The notes under the pieces are model-generated. The model was not told where the DNA came from. It did no database searches and saw only the letters and a list, made by a program, of their open reading frames with translations. Positions 1 through 12,300 of a stretch of 64,000 nucleotides of DNA are shown one piece after another (the stretch's first letter is position 1; every line of letters begins with the position of its first letter). This stretch comes from Kuschelorhynchus macadamiae (taxonomy: Eukaryota > Arthropoda > Insecta > Coleoptera > Curculionidae), in assembly GCA_030620095.1 (NCBI GenBank), contig JAUTXW010000346.1:35001-99000 (forward strand). The letters run 5' to 3'. The position numbers and the translations under genes are program-made.

Positions 1-263
1 TAAGCAGACACACTATATTTTAAGATTTATTAAACATATCTCAAGCTATCATTTGTTGTTAAAAGGTGCAGTCTTGGCAATCAGTTATGGTCTGTAAAAT
101 ATAAATTTCGTTATCATTACTTATTTACTAAGCACCCTTTGTCATTCGGAGAATATACATGCATGAATTTTTAAATGCCGTTCATAATTAAAAAATAAAC
201 AAATACTAATTATAGTAAAGATATTTATTCCTTAAAAAACTTAAAACAAAGGAAACAAATAAA

Positions 264-1502
264 TTAATCTTCTTCGGGCGTTTTTAACAAGGCTAAAACA
301 GTGGTAGGTAAGCTACTAGAAGATCTTGGCTTTACTCTTCGCATAGAAGATATAACAGGGTCCGATGATATAAGGAGTAAGTTAAACATATCTTCAACAT
401 TTTCTTTCCTTGAAAATTTACGCGCATGAAATTCCCTAAAATTTCTTACGTCCTTATTCCTATGTTCCTGAGCCTCTTCCGAGAGAGCTCCTATCGGTAT
501 AATTGCCTCCTTTATTATTAGGCTTCCATGTATAAGAAGTTTATGTACACTTTGAGGCATGTAGAACCAAGCATATTCTTGAACATACAAACGTGCTGTT
601 TTTGCTGCAAAATCTTCAAAAGCCAAGGTATTGACAGAAAAACCCGAGGAAATCGTTCGAAGAATTGTAGCAAGTCTTTTGATTAAATCCATATTTACTC
701 CCGTAGCTTCTGAAGCCAGTAGAGGATTTCCAAAGAATGTCCTAGCGATATTTCCGGTATTACTGCTACCATAGCCTTGTTTGGGTAAATCAACTAAGAT
801 ATTTAACTTTAGTCTCAAATTTTCTTGGACTAGTTTTTTCTTTAACTCGGTTGCCTCCTTTTGCTCTTTTCCAATCCTCCATTGCCTTATATCAAGGCGA
901 TATGATATATTTAAAATGCACTCCATGCATTTAATCCACGCGTGGAGACTTGATAACCCGAATTGGAGTGTGTCTATATTTACAGGTCTCTTAGGAACTT
1001 CGTCAAGGTTATTCATTACCTTAGGTGAAGCTCCGCAAATATGACAGTTTTGAGCCCCTGTATCGGAAAGGGTGCTGCAGGTTTTGCCATCAAGCATTGT
1101 TAAAGAAAACACAGAGTCAAAAATATGTTCTGTTTCTCCTATTTGAATTTTTGTAGGGATGAGTGTTTTGATCTGATCTTTAATATCATTAACTTGCTCT
1201 TTCACAAAGTCTGCTGTTTCCTTATGAAATATTATTTTTAAAGGACGGCAATATTTTGTTGATGAAGGTACTGGGTTGCTCCAAAGGATAAGTTCTTTAT
1301 TTCCAGTTTTTAATTTCGCTGACATTCTTAGGGGTACCATTGATACTAAATATAAACTCCCATCGTCCATATTAAAATCCTCAAATCCTTGCATATAACG
1401 ACTTTGTCCGGACGCGCCATCACACCCCCATTTAAACATTACTTTAATTTCAGATGGGTTATATTTTCCAGCTGATACCTTTAATACTTTTTTTGCAAAC
1501 AT
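264..1502 (-). pseudogene. Transib (RAG1-core-like) transposase, C-terminal half
   Basis: This 412-codon open frame is the catalytic half of a Transib-type DNA transposase, the family related to the RAG1 core. Visible landmarks are KWGCDGASG near residue 28 (candidate first catalytic Asp), TMLDGKTC near 138 (candidate second Asp), a CHIC zinc pair at 153-156, LHAWIKCMECILNISYR near 186-202, and SEEAQEHRNK near 341-350, which aligns in character with the RAG1 region holding the catalytic Glu. The frame ends in an acidic tail. Its own N-terminal half lies at 3383-4264 on the same strand, so the gene was cut by the LINE at 1503-3382. The first Met is only the first Met after that break, not a real start. 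The catalytic half is uninterrupted, which suggests a fairly recent loss. Assignment is from remembered family motifs; residue roles are inferred. Confidence 0.8.
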
Positions 1503-3382
1503 TGCAGAAGAAATCTTGCAAGATATTCCAGAAGCTCCCTTTGAACCTAAACACTATTTTCAGTCCCAAAATTTTGTTACTCCGGGGCAAGGCTTTTCCT
1601 TCAGAGAAGTCAGTTTCATAGAGGTCAGGGATGCAATTGATAATCTTAAATCAAAAAATAGCAAAGACATATATGGTTTTAATAGTGTACTCCTCAAAAA
1701 ACTGAAAAACATCTTAATTATACCACTAACATATCTGATAAATTCATGTATACGTGAGGGTATATATCCGGATGTCTTCAAAAAGTCCAAGGTGATTCCA
1801 ATTCATAAAAAGGGAGATGCAAATAATGTGAATAACTATAGACCAATTGCTTTAGTGCCTGCGCTCTCCAAAGTTTTCGAATACCTCTTGAAGGCTCAGC
1901 TTTACTCGTATTTTGAAAAGCACAATTTGTTTGCAAATAGTCAGTTCGGGTTTCGTAAATCACTATCAACAACAGATGCAATACTGGAATTGTTGGAGTA
2001 TGTAGTCGAGGGCTTTGAACAGTGCCAACATATTGGCGCAGTTCTCTGTGACCTGTCCAAGGCCTTCGACTGCATATCCCACAACATTCTCTTTTGAAAT
2101 TAAAACAATATGGATTGGATGATCTTAGCATAGCTCTAATAGCTAGTTACTTAACGGACAGAGCCCAGCAGACCTTCTCTGGGGGACAACTTTCACAGTC
2201 ACTACCTGTCAAGCATGGGGTGCCTCAAGGATCTATCTTGGGGCCGCTCATTTTCTTAATCTATATAAATGACATTGAAGCAGCTACAGACACCAAACTA
2301 GTGATTTTTGCAGATGACACAACAGCACTTTCAACAGCTCAATCCCTAGATTCTCAGTCAAATGCAGGAATCACTAGAAAAATTGCAGGGGTGGTTCAAC
2401 AGTAACAAACTATCTTTGAACATTCAGAAAACTGAGCGTATTTTGTTTAGCCTCAGGGACCTTGAGTGTGATGTTCCCACATCAGGTTCAGTGAGACTAC
2501 TTGGAGTACACCTTGATACTGCCCTCGTCCTCAGTTCACATATTGACCAAGTATCCAAGAAATTATCGAGTTCTATTTATCTTTTAAGAAACATCAAAAA
2601 CATTGTTGAACCAAAAATCTTGCTTACGGCTTTCCACGCCTTATTCCAGTCGCACTGTGATTATGCGATTCTTGTTTGGGGCCATAGTGCACAAGCAAAG
2701 AGAATATTTGGACTCCAGAGAAGGGCAGTTCGGATTCTTGCAGGCCTGCCTTACAGAGCCGATGTTAGAAATGCGTTTGTTACACTTAAAATATTGACTA
2801 TACCTTCACTATTTATTCTAAGATGTCTGGTTTATGTAAAAAAAAATCTTCAAAGTTATAACCGCTGTAGTGAACACCACGATCATGATACCAGACAGAA
2901 AGATAACATCAACCTGGAATATCTTAGGCTAAAAAAATCTTGTATTAGTTCAAAGTATGTTGGTCCACATTTATATAACAAACTTCCTGTTCAAGTTAGG
3001 GAAATGAATGAAAAACAATATTATTCTGTTATAAAAAAATTTTTATTAGCACAGTCGTTCTACAGTGTAGACGAGTTTATGAATAAAACAATATCGATGT
3101 GATAAGTGGCGAGTCTGAACTTTTAATTTGTTAGCTTGGTATTTTAAAGTGTTTGTGATTGTTGGTAAGACAAGTGAGTCTGACCTTAGATTAAGATTTT
3201 AAATTTATTGTTTTAAGCTAGTTGTAATGGTTGTCAAGACATTTTATTTTTATTTTTAGACATTCTATTTTTATTTTTAATCCTATTGTCATTATCCATT
3301 TTGACGTGTGTAAGAAATGTATTTCATTAACATGAATAAATTCAGTATTTCAGTATTTCAGTATTTCAGTATTTCAGTATTT
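1503..3382 (+). mobile_element. CR1/jockey-like LINE, 5'-truncated, inserted in Transib
   Basis: This is a non-LTR retrotransposon fragment encoding most of a reverse transcriptase in three frames (about 1504-2097, 2094-2400 and 2362-3102), so at least two frameshifts break it. Motifs are KVIPIHKKGD and NNYRPIALVP, CDLSKAFDCISH (motif A), VPQGSILGPL (motif B), IFADDTTAL (motif C) and a C-terminal thumb region ending near 3102. The 3' end is a tandem tail of five perfect CAGTATTT units (3343-3382), as CR1-type LINEs end in 8-bp repeats. Transib coding sequence resumes directly after the tail. The endonuclease is missing, as expected for 5' truncation during target-primed reverse transcription. 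The CR1 versus jockey placement is tentative. Confidence 0.8.
3343..3382 (+). repeat. 8-bp tandem LINE tail (CAGTATTT)x5
   Basis: Five perfect head-to-tail copies of CAGTATTT mark the 3' terminus of the LINE and its junction with Transib. Confidence 0.9.
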
Positions 3383-4264
3383 CCAAAATATTCACAAAAA
3401 ACGTCTTTTTGTACTATAGCGAGCTTTTGTATGGTATGCTGCACTAGCGACTGTAACTTTACTTCTCCTGATGCCTCTCTAATGGTAATATCTTGCGGAT
3501 AACACATTTTATTTGCCTTAAGCAGGTTGTTGTATGTTGGATAGATATTTGCGTTGTGTGCTTTTGCAGTTTGCTGAATATCAATGTATTGCTCCTTGGT
3601 AAATTTGTTATCAACAAATAGAGCCAATGCTTTTTCGGGTGTCATTTTTAAAGGAATCCTGGTAGGAGTAGCAATAGCTTTTTTAACCTTGTTGGCTCTA
3701 TTTGGTGAGACGCTTGGAGAGGCGACCATCTTGATTACTGTGGCAGTGTCTCTTTTACCTTCTTCCCTTAGTTTAAGCTGTGTAGCAAGAGCCAGTTCAC
3801 TAGAAGTAGAATTTTGGATAAGTCCTTGTACTTTTCTTTTTTTTTGCCGAGTAACTGCAATTTTTAAAATACTTTTTTGGGCGACCCATTTTTGCAACTA
3901 CATTGTTTCCTAATGTATTAGGCATACCATTAAAGGTCAAATAACCATCCAACCATTGTTTGTTATGTAGTAAAAAAGTATTAATCGAACGGTTGCTCTG
4001 TCTCCATTTAGAAGCAAATTGTGCACATAAGTTTTTGGTTGCTTTGGTAAAATTTGCTTTACATTCCTCATTTAGCTCTTGATAATTTACCATTTCCTTA
4101 AGATGGTCGAGTACTATATTAAATTTTCGGCAGCCTATTTTTTCATTACGCCAGAGATTGAAAACTTCGAGGCGCTTTAGACCGTCCTCCATATCTAAAA
4201 AAGTTATAAAATATGTAAAGGAAGAGGCCTTGGAACTTTTCGACACAACACTAGCCAAAAGCAA
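3383..4264 (-). pseudogene. Transib transposase, N-terminal half (frameshifted)
   Basis: Two overlapping minus-strand frames (4264 to about 3840, then about 3897 to 3358) together encode the N-terminal part of the same Transib protein. The first contains WLDGYLTFNG and a basic GRPKKYF stretch. The second contains ELALATQLKLR, KMTPEKALALFVDN, QQTAKAHNANIYPTYNNLL and REASGEVKLQSLVQHT, and ends in VQKDVFCEYFGN just before the LINE. The frame change falls in a homopolymer run (T-rich on the plus strand) near 3835-3845. The expected order, N half then catalytic half (264-1502), is preserved across the LINE. The N-terminal limit of the element upstream of 4264 is not visible. Confidence 0.7.
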
Positions 4265-4299
4265 TTTTAATTTTAACGATAGCAGTTACTCAGCCAGAA

Positions 4300-5185
4300 A
4301 AATAAAAGTACAATAATTTTTGATACCCTTGCTACCCAGCTAGAAATAAAGGAAAAAGGTAAAAGAAACATTGGCATAGAAATTAAGATGGTGGCCTCTC
4401 CAAACGTGTTAGCAAATAGAACCAATCAGGTTAAAAAAAACTATTGCTACTTTCACCAAGGCTTCCCTAAAAATGACACTTAAAAAAGCATTGGCTCTTT
4501 TTAGTGATAACCAATTCACCAAAGAGCATATTATCCAACAAACTGCAAAAGCGCACAACCCAAAAATCAACCGAACTTACAACAGCCTGCTAAAGGCAAA
4601 AAATGATGTGTTACCCAAAGGGCCCGCTAGGGCAACATACCATACAAATACTTGTTTCTATACAAAAAGGCATTTTTCTTGAATATTGTGAAAAATATAT
4701 CCCCTAAATGACAACAGCTGAATCAAAAACTGGAAATGAAGATCTTATTCTTTGGAGCAACCCAGTATCTTTATTTACAAAATATTACCATCCTTTTAAA
4801 ATATTGTGGAAACTGCAGATTTTTTGAGAAGCAAACAGGCAACACCCTTTCCAACACAAAGGTGCCCAAAACTGTCATATTTGCGGAGCTTCGCCTAAGA
4901 CAATGAATAACCTTGAGGAAGTGCGTAACGAACAATTTGGACAAGCGTCTAAGCGTGGATTAAATGCATAGAGTGCATCCTAAATCTATCATATCGCTTT
5001 GATATAAAGCAATGGAAGATTGGAAAAGAGCAACAGGAGGTAACCGAGAAAAAATAAGTCCAAGAAAATTTGAGATAAAAGTTAAAGATTTAAGCAAGGC
5101 TGTAATACCACTAAAACTAAAAATATAGCTAGAAAATTCTTTGGAAATCCTAAGCTACTCGGATACAAAAAACTGTTTTTGGCTA
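4300..5185 (+). pseudogene. Second, degenerate Transib copy
   Basis: Plus-strand relics match the neighbouring Transib in the same order: LALFSDNQFTKE and QTAKAHNPKINRTYNSLLKAK (4473-4610), then TGNEDLILWSNPV (about 4725-4770), QNCHICGASPKTMNNLEE (about 4868-4925) and a HAWIK-CIL-like stretch near 4940-5000. Several deletions and stops are present. It points away from the first copy, so the two Transib pieces are head to head near 4265-4300. Confidence 0.65.
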
Positions 5186-6340
5186 GTGGTGACAGAATTT
5201 AAAAAAATTATATCTTAATTTTTTTGTCAACATACAAAATAAATCCAAAAAATTAAAATCTATACCCTTAGACACCCATAAAATGACACTCGACTTTTTG
5301 TAAATTTAAAAATTTTCATCCCCTACCCCTTTTTTTCCTAAAAATAATACCCTAGCTTTACCATTAGAATCCCATAAAAAAGTATTATTTGATTATTTAT
5401 ATAAAAATGCAATTTTTACCAATCAACCCCCTATTTCACCCCCTTCCCCTTAACGAATTTTTCTTAAAAACACTCAGAAGCTTGCTTTATATTAAATTAA
5501 AAAATGTGTATAAATAATACTCTCATTCCTTATTAGTCTTTACCAGACTTTAGAATACTATATGGTAATAAGAATTAGTAACCTAAAATTTTCACCTATC
5601 TTTTGACATCATAGCGTTACTAAGCTACCGAATTTGATGGTCTATTATATTAAATATTTATCCTATAATTAAGACAAACCTAAATTTGTAGGTTTCACTT
5701 AATCTACAGAAACGATACCGCACACCCCCCTATGGCTTAACGCCTAGTACCCGTAATGATGAACGCCTTGAAAGGCAGATCGATTATCAGGCAAAATAGT
5801 TAGAGTAATGGATAGAAAACATCAAATAAAAATAGATGCGGCAAATTACGGCAAACAAAATTGTTACCGTTACAATTATAATATAACAATAATAATATAA
5901 GTTAATTAAAAAAAAAATACCTTTAGACCAATCCTCTTCAATCACATAAGTTCTACTCTAATCTAATAAAATTTAACTTTTTTTGTAGTACTTTTTTCTC
6001 TATAATAGTTTTAATATAATTACTTTGGTAAATTAGCAAATATCAAAGCAAACTTTACACAATTTTTTGGGCATACCTCAAGGTACAAATTACAAAAGTT
6101 CGTTTTAAACAATCTTTCTCTGACACAAGTTTTTTTGGATTCGAAACTCCGTAAATAGTTATCAAGTACATGCATATGCACAACATCCGCTGACAAATTG
6201 TCATTTCGTGCAGATATTTATTTGTATCGACTAGCGGCGTCTCCTAGGCAACGGTTCTTTTGTTTTCCATGGCTATCTGAGTACCTAATAAAATAAGTTT
6301 AAATCCATTTAACGCGGCTAAATTTTACGACTTTTGCACG
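5186..6340. other. AT-rich intergenic DNA, nothing recognised
   Basis: No open frame, terminal repeat or RNA motif that I could support. The stretch is AT-rich with many short homopolymers. Confidence 0.5.
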
Positions 6341-6346
6341 CCTAGA

Positions 6347-7756
6347 TTAATGAAAAGGACCTACGTGCGACGTACCCAACATTGCCTTCAAATTTGGTGG
6401 AAGCTTATTAAAATACTTAATGCACGAGTATGCTGGACTGCGTTCAGAGAGAGTGAGTCTATGCACAGGGAAATCAAAATCAAGTGACCTGGTGTTATAT
6501 TTAGGAATAGGTATATATTGATTGAACAATCTTCTATTCATATGTAGAAAGATTACTTACGGAAAACCCCTCTGCACGATTCCCGCCAGCCCATGCCCAG
6601 GACTATACGCAGCGCCCTCTTCTGAATCAAAAAAACCTTTTCAATGCCAACACAGCTGCCCCAAAAAATAACCCCAAATCTGAGGAGTGATTCGAAATTG
6701 GCATGATAGGACATGAGCAATGTTTTTGTGTCCAAGTAGTTCTTTAGGACTCGTAGTAAATAACAGCAACTATTTAACTTACCACTTACATACTCAATCT
6801 CCTTTCCCCAACCAAGATGGCAATCAACAAAAATACCCAAGAATTTCGCCCCATCGGAAAGGGATACTTCTCCGGACAACAAATTAGCATGATCAGGAAC
6901 CCAAGCAGATGATCGCTCAGTTCGAAACAGAACAAAGGCTGATTTATCTGGATTCAGCAAAAGATTATTCCGTTCAAACCACCTAACAGCCACAGACAGG
7001 CCATGCCTACCGATCTCCATCAAGTCATCGACTGAAGGTGCCACCACCAAAATGTTCGTGTCATCAGCATAATTCACAACTGAGACAGTCTCTCTCGAAA
7101 TGTCAGAGCTCAGGTCATTAATGTAACAGACATAAAGAAAAGGGCCAAGCACACTACCCTGGGGTACCCCCACCGTCAGTGACCTATCATTGGACACATA
7201 GTCACGCCCATTTTTTTGAACAACAACTCTCTGTGTACGATCTCGCAAATATGACCGTATCCATTCCAAAGGAGGACCCCTAACTCCATAGCATTCAAGC
7301 TTAAGAAGGAGGACAGAGTGATCTAAACTGTCAAAAGCTTTAGAGAGGTCCAAAAATGAGCCCAAAGCAACCTGGCCCCGCTCAAATCCCCCCACTATGA
7401 CATTCAAAAAATCATACACAGCGGTGTTTATTGACTTTCCTGCTAAAAATCCATGTTGACTTTTACTCAGGAGACCCTGATTGGAGAAGAAATTCGTAAG
7501 CCGAGAGCACATTGCTTTTTCAAAAATCTTCGAGAAGGTGGACAGAATACTTCCTCCATGGAGGTTGTCCTGGCGACAGAAAGACGATGCCAATGTAAAA
7601 TTTATCAAATTGAATGATTTTATCTGTTCTGTGTTCTTCCAATGCTCTGATAAGGCCAGGGCCAAGCATTTGTGTTCATCTACCAAAACCTGGAGCTGGT
7701 CAAGGCAGTTGCCTATTGACTGAATGTTATGATGTAGAATTACATGTTCTGACTTC

Positions 7757-7761
<5 letters not shown>
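6347..7761 (-). mobile_element. LINE with in-frame internal deletion fusing endonuclease to RT
   Basis: A 402-codon frame (7761 to 6553) begins with an apurinic-type endonuclease start (HHNIQSIGNCLDQL, ALALSEHWKN, FTLASSFCRQDNLHGGS) and passes directly into the reverse transcriptase (ILSTFSKIFEKAM, FLDLSKAFDSLDH, VGVPQGSVLGPFLYV, VNYADDTNILVV). The rest of the endonuclease and the first RT block are missing, yet the frame is open across the join. After a break at about 6550, a C-terminal piece (6541-6347, with KYFNKLPPNLKAM) follows. This is a jockey/CR1-type LINE in antisense orientation. The fused frame is probably a chance in-frame deletion and not a functional protein. Confidence 0.75.
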
Positions 7762-7763
<2 letters not shown>

Positions 7764-7813
<50 letters not shown>

Positions 7814-7823
7814 ATATATATAT
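7764..7823. repeat. (TA)n microsatellite
   Basis: A near-perfect TA array lying between the LINE and the left end of the DD41D element at 7841. Confidence 0.95.
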
Positions 7824-7840
7824 GCTATTGGCTATAGCTA

Positions 7841-10157
7841 CAGGGTGGGTTAAATTAGGAAAGTTTTAGAGAATTTTAGTACAAATTTGATGACGTTTTG
7901 AAGTTTAGGATATCTTTTGTGGTTTTCAAGATAATTGGGAAAAATCAAAATGGTGCATTTTCAACTTTTGTATTAAACGACTCGTATTATGGCTTTATGG
8001 TTTATACATTATTAGGGCACTTTTATTAGAGGAACATTATGCAGGTAAAACGAAGTTTTTAGCTTCAATTGTTTTTGAGATATTGGCATCAACTTTTTAT
8101 TTTCTTACCGACGCCATATTGGATTATTGTATTTTTGGAAAGATCTTTTTAAGAGCTTTCCAATGATGTATAACAAGGTAAGATTATTATTTTTCTTGAG
8201 CTCTAAAAACCAAAATAATTGTTTTTTTTTAAGTAGGCTTTGATTACGCATGGCGGCCATAATGAAACAAAAGAATGCCGCATGTCAACAATCATTTTGT
8301 GTTCCTGAATAGTACTTGTTATCATTTTCTCATTGTGCGAGTTTTTACAAAGTTTATTTGAGTTTCTTATACTACTTAAAATGGAGGGTAATTATTCCAA
8401 CGAAGAGAATTTGGATATGATAGAACTTTATTTTAAAGTAAATAGAAATACACAAGCAGCTGCGCGTTCATACGAAGAACAATTTCCAGACCGACAACAA
8501 CCAAGCCAAAGGCATTTCAGATTTCTAATTGTTAACCTGTTAGCCTACGGGTCTTTTTTGAAACCGAAACCAAAGACCTATTCAATAGATAATGAAGCAA
8601 GAAACGCAGCTATAATAGAAAGTGTCAGGGACAACCCAACAACCTCAGTAAGAAAGATTGAAGAACAAACGGCAATACCCAAATCAACCGTCCTATGAGT
8701 CTTGAAAAAACTTCACTTTCATCCCTATAAACCTACTATTGTACAGGGTCTTCAGGTAAATGATTTTGCTAGAAGAATCACGTTTAGCGAATGGTTCATC
8801 AACAAATGCCAGAAAATACCCAACTTTCATTCTAAAGTACTTTGGGCAGATGAAACACGATTTACAAACTGTGGAATTTTCAATAAACATAATACTCATT
8901 ACTGGGGCACCGAGAATCCTTATAATTTAGAAGAAAGACGTTTACAAACAAAATTTGGGTTCAATGTGTGGTGTGGCATTATAGGTAATTCCAAACAATG
9001 CACTTCTGCTTTAAATCACTCATAACAATTTGTATTTTAGATAACCGTTTGATTGGGCCGCTCATTTTCCAAGAAAATTTATCGAGTAACAGATATTTGC
9101 AACTATTACGGGAACAAAAGAAGTTATAAATTCTGTTCCCCCAAACGACCTGCAAAATATTTGGTTCCAACAAGATGGCTGTCCGGCTCACGGTACCAGA
9201 GAGGTGATGGCGGTCCTCAGAAATACTTTCGGGGAAAATATTATCGCTAATAATGGCCCTGTTGCTTGGCTGGCAAGGTCACCGGATATTACTCCTCCCG
9301 ATTTTTATTTATGGGGATACGCAAAAAATGAGGTCTACGAATTTTCTCCGCCAGAAAGTCTCAGAGAGCTAGAAGACAGAGCCCGAGATGTTTTTGCTAA
9401 TATTAACAGGAACACCTTAAGAAGGGTTACACAGAAGGTATTGGAGAAATGTCAAAAATGTGTGGAAAATGGAGGGAGGCATGTGGTGTAACTTATATTT
9501 TTTTTATGTGTTAATTTAATTTGGCTTGGTTGATGTCGGTCTGGAAATTGTTCTTCGTATGAACGCGCAGCTGCTTGTGTATTTCTATTTGCTTTAAAAT
9601 AAAGTTCTATCATATCCAAATTCTCTTCGTTGGAATAATTACCCTCCATTTTAAGTACTATAAGAAACTCAAATAAACTTTGTAAAAACTCGGCACAATG
9701 AGAAAATGATAACAAGTACTATTCAGGAACACAAAATGATTGTTGACATGCGGCATTCTTTTGTTTCATTATGGCCGCCATGCGTAATCAAAGCCTACTT
9801 AAAAAAAAACAATTATTTTGGTTTTTAGAGCTCAAGAAAAATAATAATCTTACCTTGTTATACATCATTGGAAAGCTCTTAAAAAGATCTTTCCAAAAAT
9901 ACAATAATCCAATATGGCGTCGGTAAGAAAATAAAAAGTTGATGCCAATATCTCAAAAACAATTGAAGATAGAAACTTCGTTTTACCTGCATAATGTTCC
10001 TCTAATAAAAGTGCCCTAATAATGTATAAACCATAAAACCATAATACGAGTCGTTTAGAAGCTACGGGCAAAAGTTGAAAATGCACCATTTTGATTTTTC
10101 CCAATTATCTTGAAAACCACAAAAGATATCCTAAACTTCAAAACGTCATCAAATTTG
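7841..10157. mobile_element. DD41D mariner-like element 1, very long inverted repeats
   Basis: The left end is TA followed by CAGGGTGGGTTAAATTAGG at 7841. From about 7885 to 8510 the sequence is repeated in inverse orientation at about 9525-10157, giving arms over 600 bp. The arms include the first 55 or so codons of the transposase. The right arm stops at CAAATTTG (10157) and runs straight into a TA array, so the outer 40 bp or so of that end is missing. The transposase relic lies between the arms. Confidence 0.75.
8333..9491 (+). pseudogene. DD41D transposase relic, element 1
   Basis: Broken frames (8333-8698, 8702-9025, then pieces to 9204-9491) encode an IS630/Tc1/mariner transposase. 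The N-terminal helix-turn-helix part starts at MEGNYSNEENLDMIELYF. Then come LHFHPYK, ADETRFTNCG (first Asp), KFGFNVWCGIIG, an out-of-frame QDGCPAHGT region near 9170-9190 (second Asp) and ARSPDITPPDFYLWGYAKNEVY (third Asp). The spacing between the second and third Asp, read across frames, is 41 residues, the DD41D class. An internal stop at about 8698 and frameshifts near 9000-9200 make it inactive. Confidence 0.75.
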
Positions 10158-10407
<250 letters not shown>

Positions 10408-11439
10408 TTTGTAAAAAAGTGGAAAAGCTTTTTGGGAACTTCTTGTTCATTGGAATGATGAAAAGTTAAAATATAAGAAAATAGTTACGGAAAAGGATCA
10501 CAACACTACATCAGCAACCAAAAAATGGTTTATTCCCATCCATTCTATTGCTCTAAGTTTAGGTGAAAATGTTTCTGTTTAATGCACTTGATGGATTGCC
10601 AGGTTGTTAAGGCTTAACCGCATGTGATACCACAAATTAATTTTTTTAAAATTGCAAAAGTCCGCCTAGTAAATATATGTAGTTTCGAAAATTTTAGAAT
10701 TCTGAAATGTACTTTTTTGGAAAAAAAATCTTTTGAAGACAATCTACATCTTGCAAGGACACTGGTTTTGCACCTTTGATTTGATTGATTAAAAAGAGCA
10801 TGGATTTAAATTAAGTCTGTCTTAAACTGACAAAGGAAACTAAAAAATCAGCTAAAGAAATTTCACCAACTGAGGTTTGGTTTAATTTGTATGTATAAAA
10901 ATATTTTTCGTGCACGTGTTTCATTTAATTGAAGTATCTGTTTATTAAATAAAATATAGTATATTTAATTTTAACTTTCAGATGTTATTATCAAGTACGC
11001 TTCTACAGTTGTCGCGTTTTTAGATTACCCGTGGTCACATAACCTGCGTCATCAAATCCATATGAATCAAATCAAAATGTTGTCGGTGAAAAAGTCAAAA
11101 AAGTTTCTGTGTTCATATGCGCTAACGGGCGAGTTCGTAAATACGCTGGGTGTGTACACCCAAAGGTTCGCCGCTTGGAAATTTTAATCCGGAATTTAAA
11201 ACTACGTGTTCTGCGTGAAATTTCGTCTGAATAGAAAAAGCTTAACACAATTAGTTTTTATATTATTCTGAATATTTTACCAACACCAAGTTTGTCTTTT
11301 TAAATAACATAATAGTAAGCTAAACATGGTACCAAATCAATTGTATTTCGGTACTTTTGTTTCTGTATATTAAAAAAATTTTTTACTAGCACTGTGAGTG
11401 TTCATTCATATCATCCGAATCTGACGTAAACAAAGTGGT
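10408..11439. other. Unrecognised DNA with one inverted-repeat end at 11002
   Basis: No coding frame I can support. At about 11002-11056 lies CTACAGTTGTCGCGTTTT, then AGATTACCC and CTGCGTCATCA, matched in inverse orientation at 15405-15449. Confidence 0.5.
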
Positions 11440-12300
11440 TCAACACTTTTAAGAGGTGTTGTTTGCTGGAATCGACAAAGATGTCCCTAAGAAAATTCTC
11501 TCTGACTATAAATATCCAAAATGGTTTGACCTTCCTTTAAGAAAACTTATTGCGCAAAATAATCGCCTTTACAAAAAATAAAAAAAGAACTGAACAAGTC
11601 GACTATTTAGCCTATTTTAATATCCGATGTGAGGTTAAATTTCGAACTACATATGTTACACAGACTGAACTACTTATCCCTGATAATCAATATTTTTGGT
11701 TGTTTGTTCGAAATCTTAGAAGGGATTAATTTGCACATTGATAACATGGAAATTGCTAGGCTTTATTAAACGATATACTAAGCATGTCACTGATACTAAT
11801 GCTATTGTTTGTCTCTATAACTCCCTGGTTCCGGAGTATTTTGGAGTACTGTTCTACTATATGGAGTTCTTCATATCAGTATCACATTGACAGAATTGAA
11901 AAAGTTCAAAATAAATTTGCAAAATATATTTTATTTAAATTTAATTTTCCATACCAAGGTGTGTCTTATAATGCAAGAGTTCTTTCTGGTGGCCTACAAA
12001 CCCTTGAGTGTCAGAGAAAAATGGCACTTCTAGTTTTCTTGAACAAGTTATTAAACGGGGCGATTAACTGTGAAATATTGCTGCAGTCAGTCTGATTTTT
12101 AGTTCCTATTAGGAGAACAAGACAATCGCAGGTGTTTGTTGAAAGATATCACCATACAAATTATGGGTTTAGTGCATTTGTTGATCGATACAATTACAAT
12201 CGACACTTTCCCGAATATGACCTTTTCAGACTCAGCATTTTACAATTAAAAAGGCAATTTAAAGGATTGGTTATGTGATTATCTTTTGTTCTTATATGTT
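11440..12300 (+). mobile_element. Jockey-like LINE fragment, internally deleted
   Basis: The first part (about 11480-11735) reads as the linker between endonuclease and RT (WFDLPLRKLIAQNN-like and VDYLAYFNIRCEVKF). It then jumps to an RT thumb/C-terminal part, 11784-12095, with RSILEYCSTIWSSSYQYHIDRIEKVQNKF and GLQTLECQRKMALL. The polymerase core between them is missing. It faces the related LINE at 13743-14990. Confidence 0.65.

Noticed and set aside
781..1044. 87-codon plus-strand frame opposite the Transib gene
   Set aside because: Shadow of the minus-strand transposase; no independent evidence.
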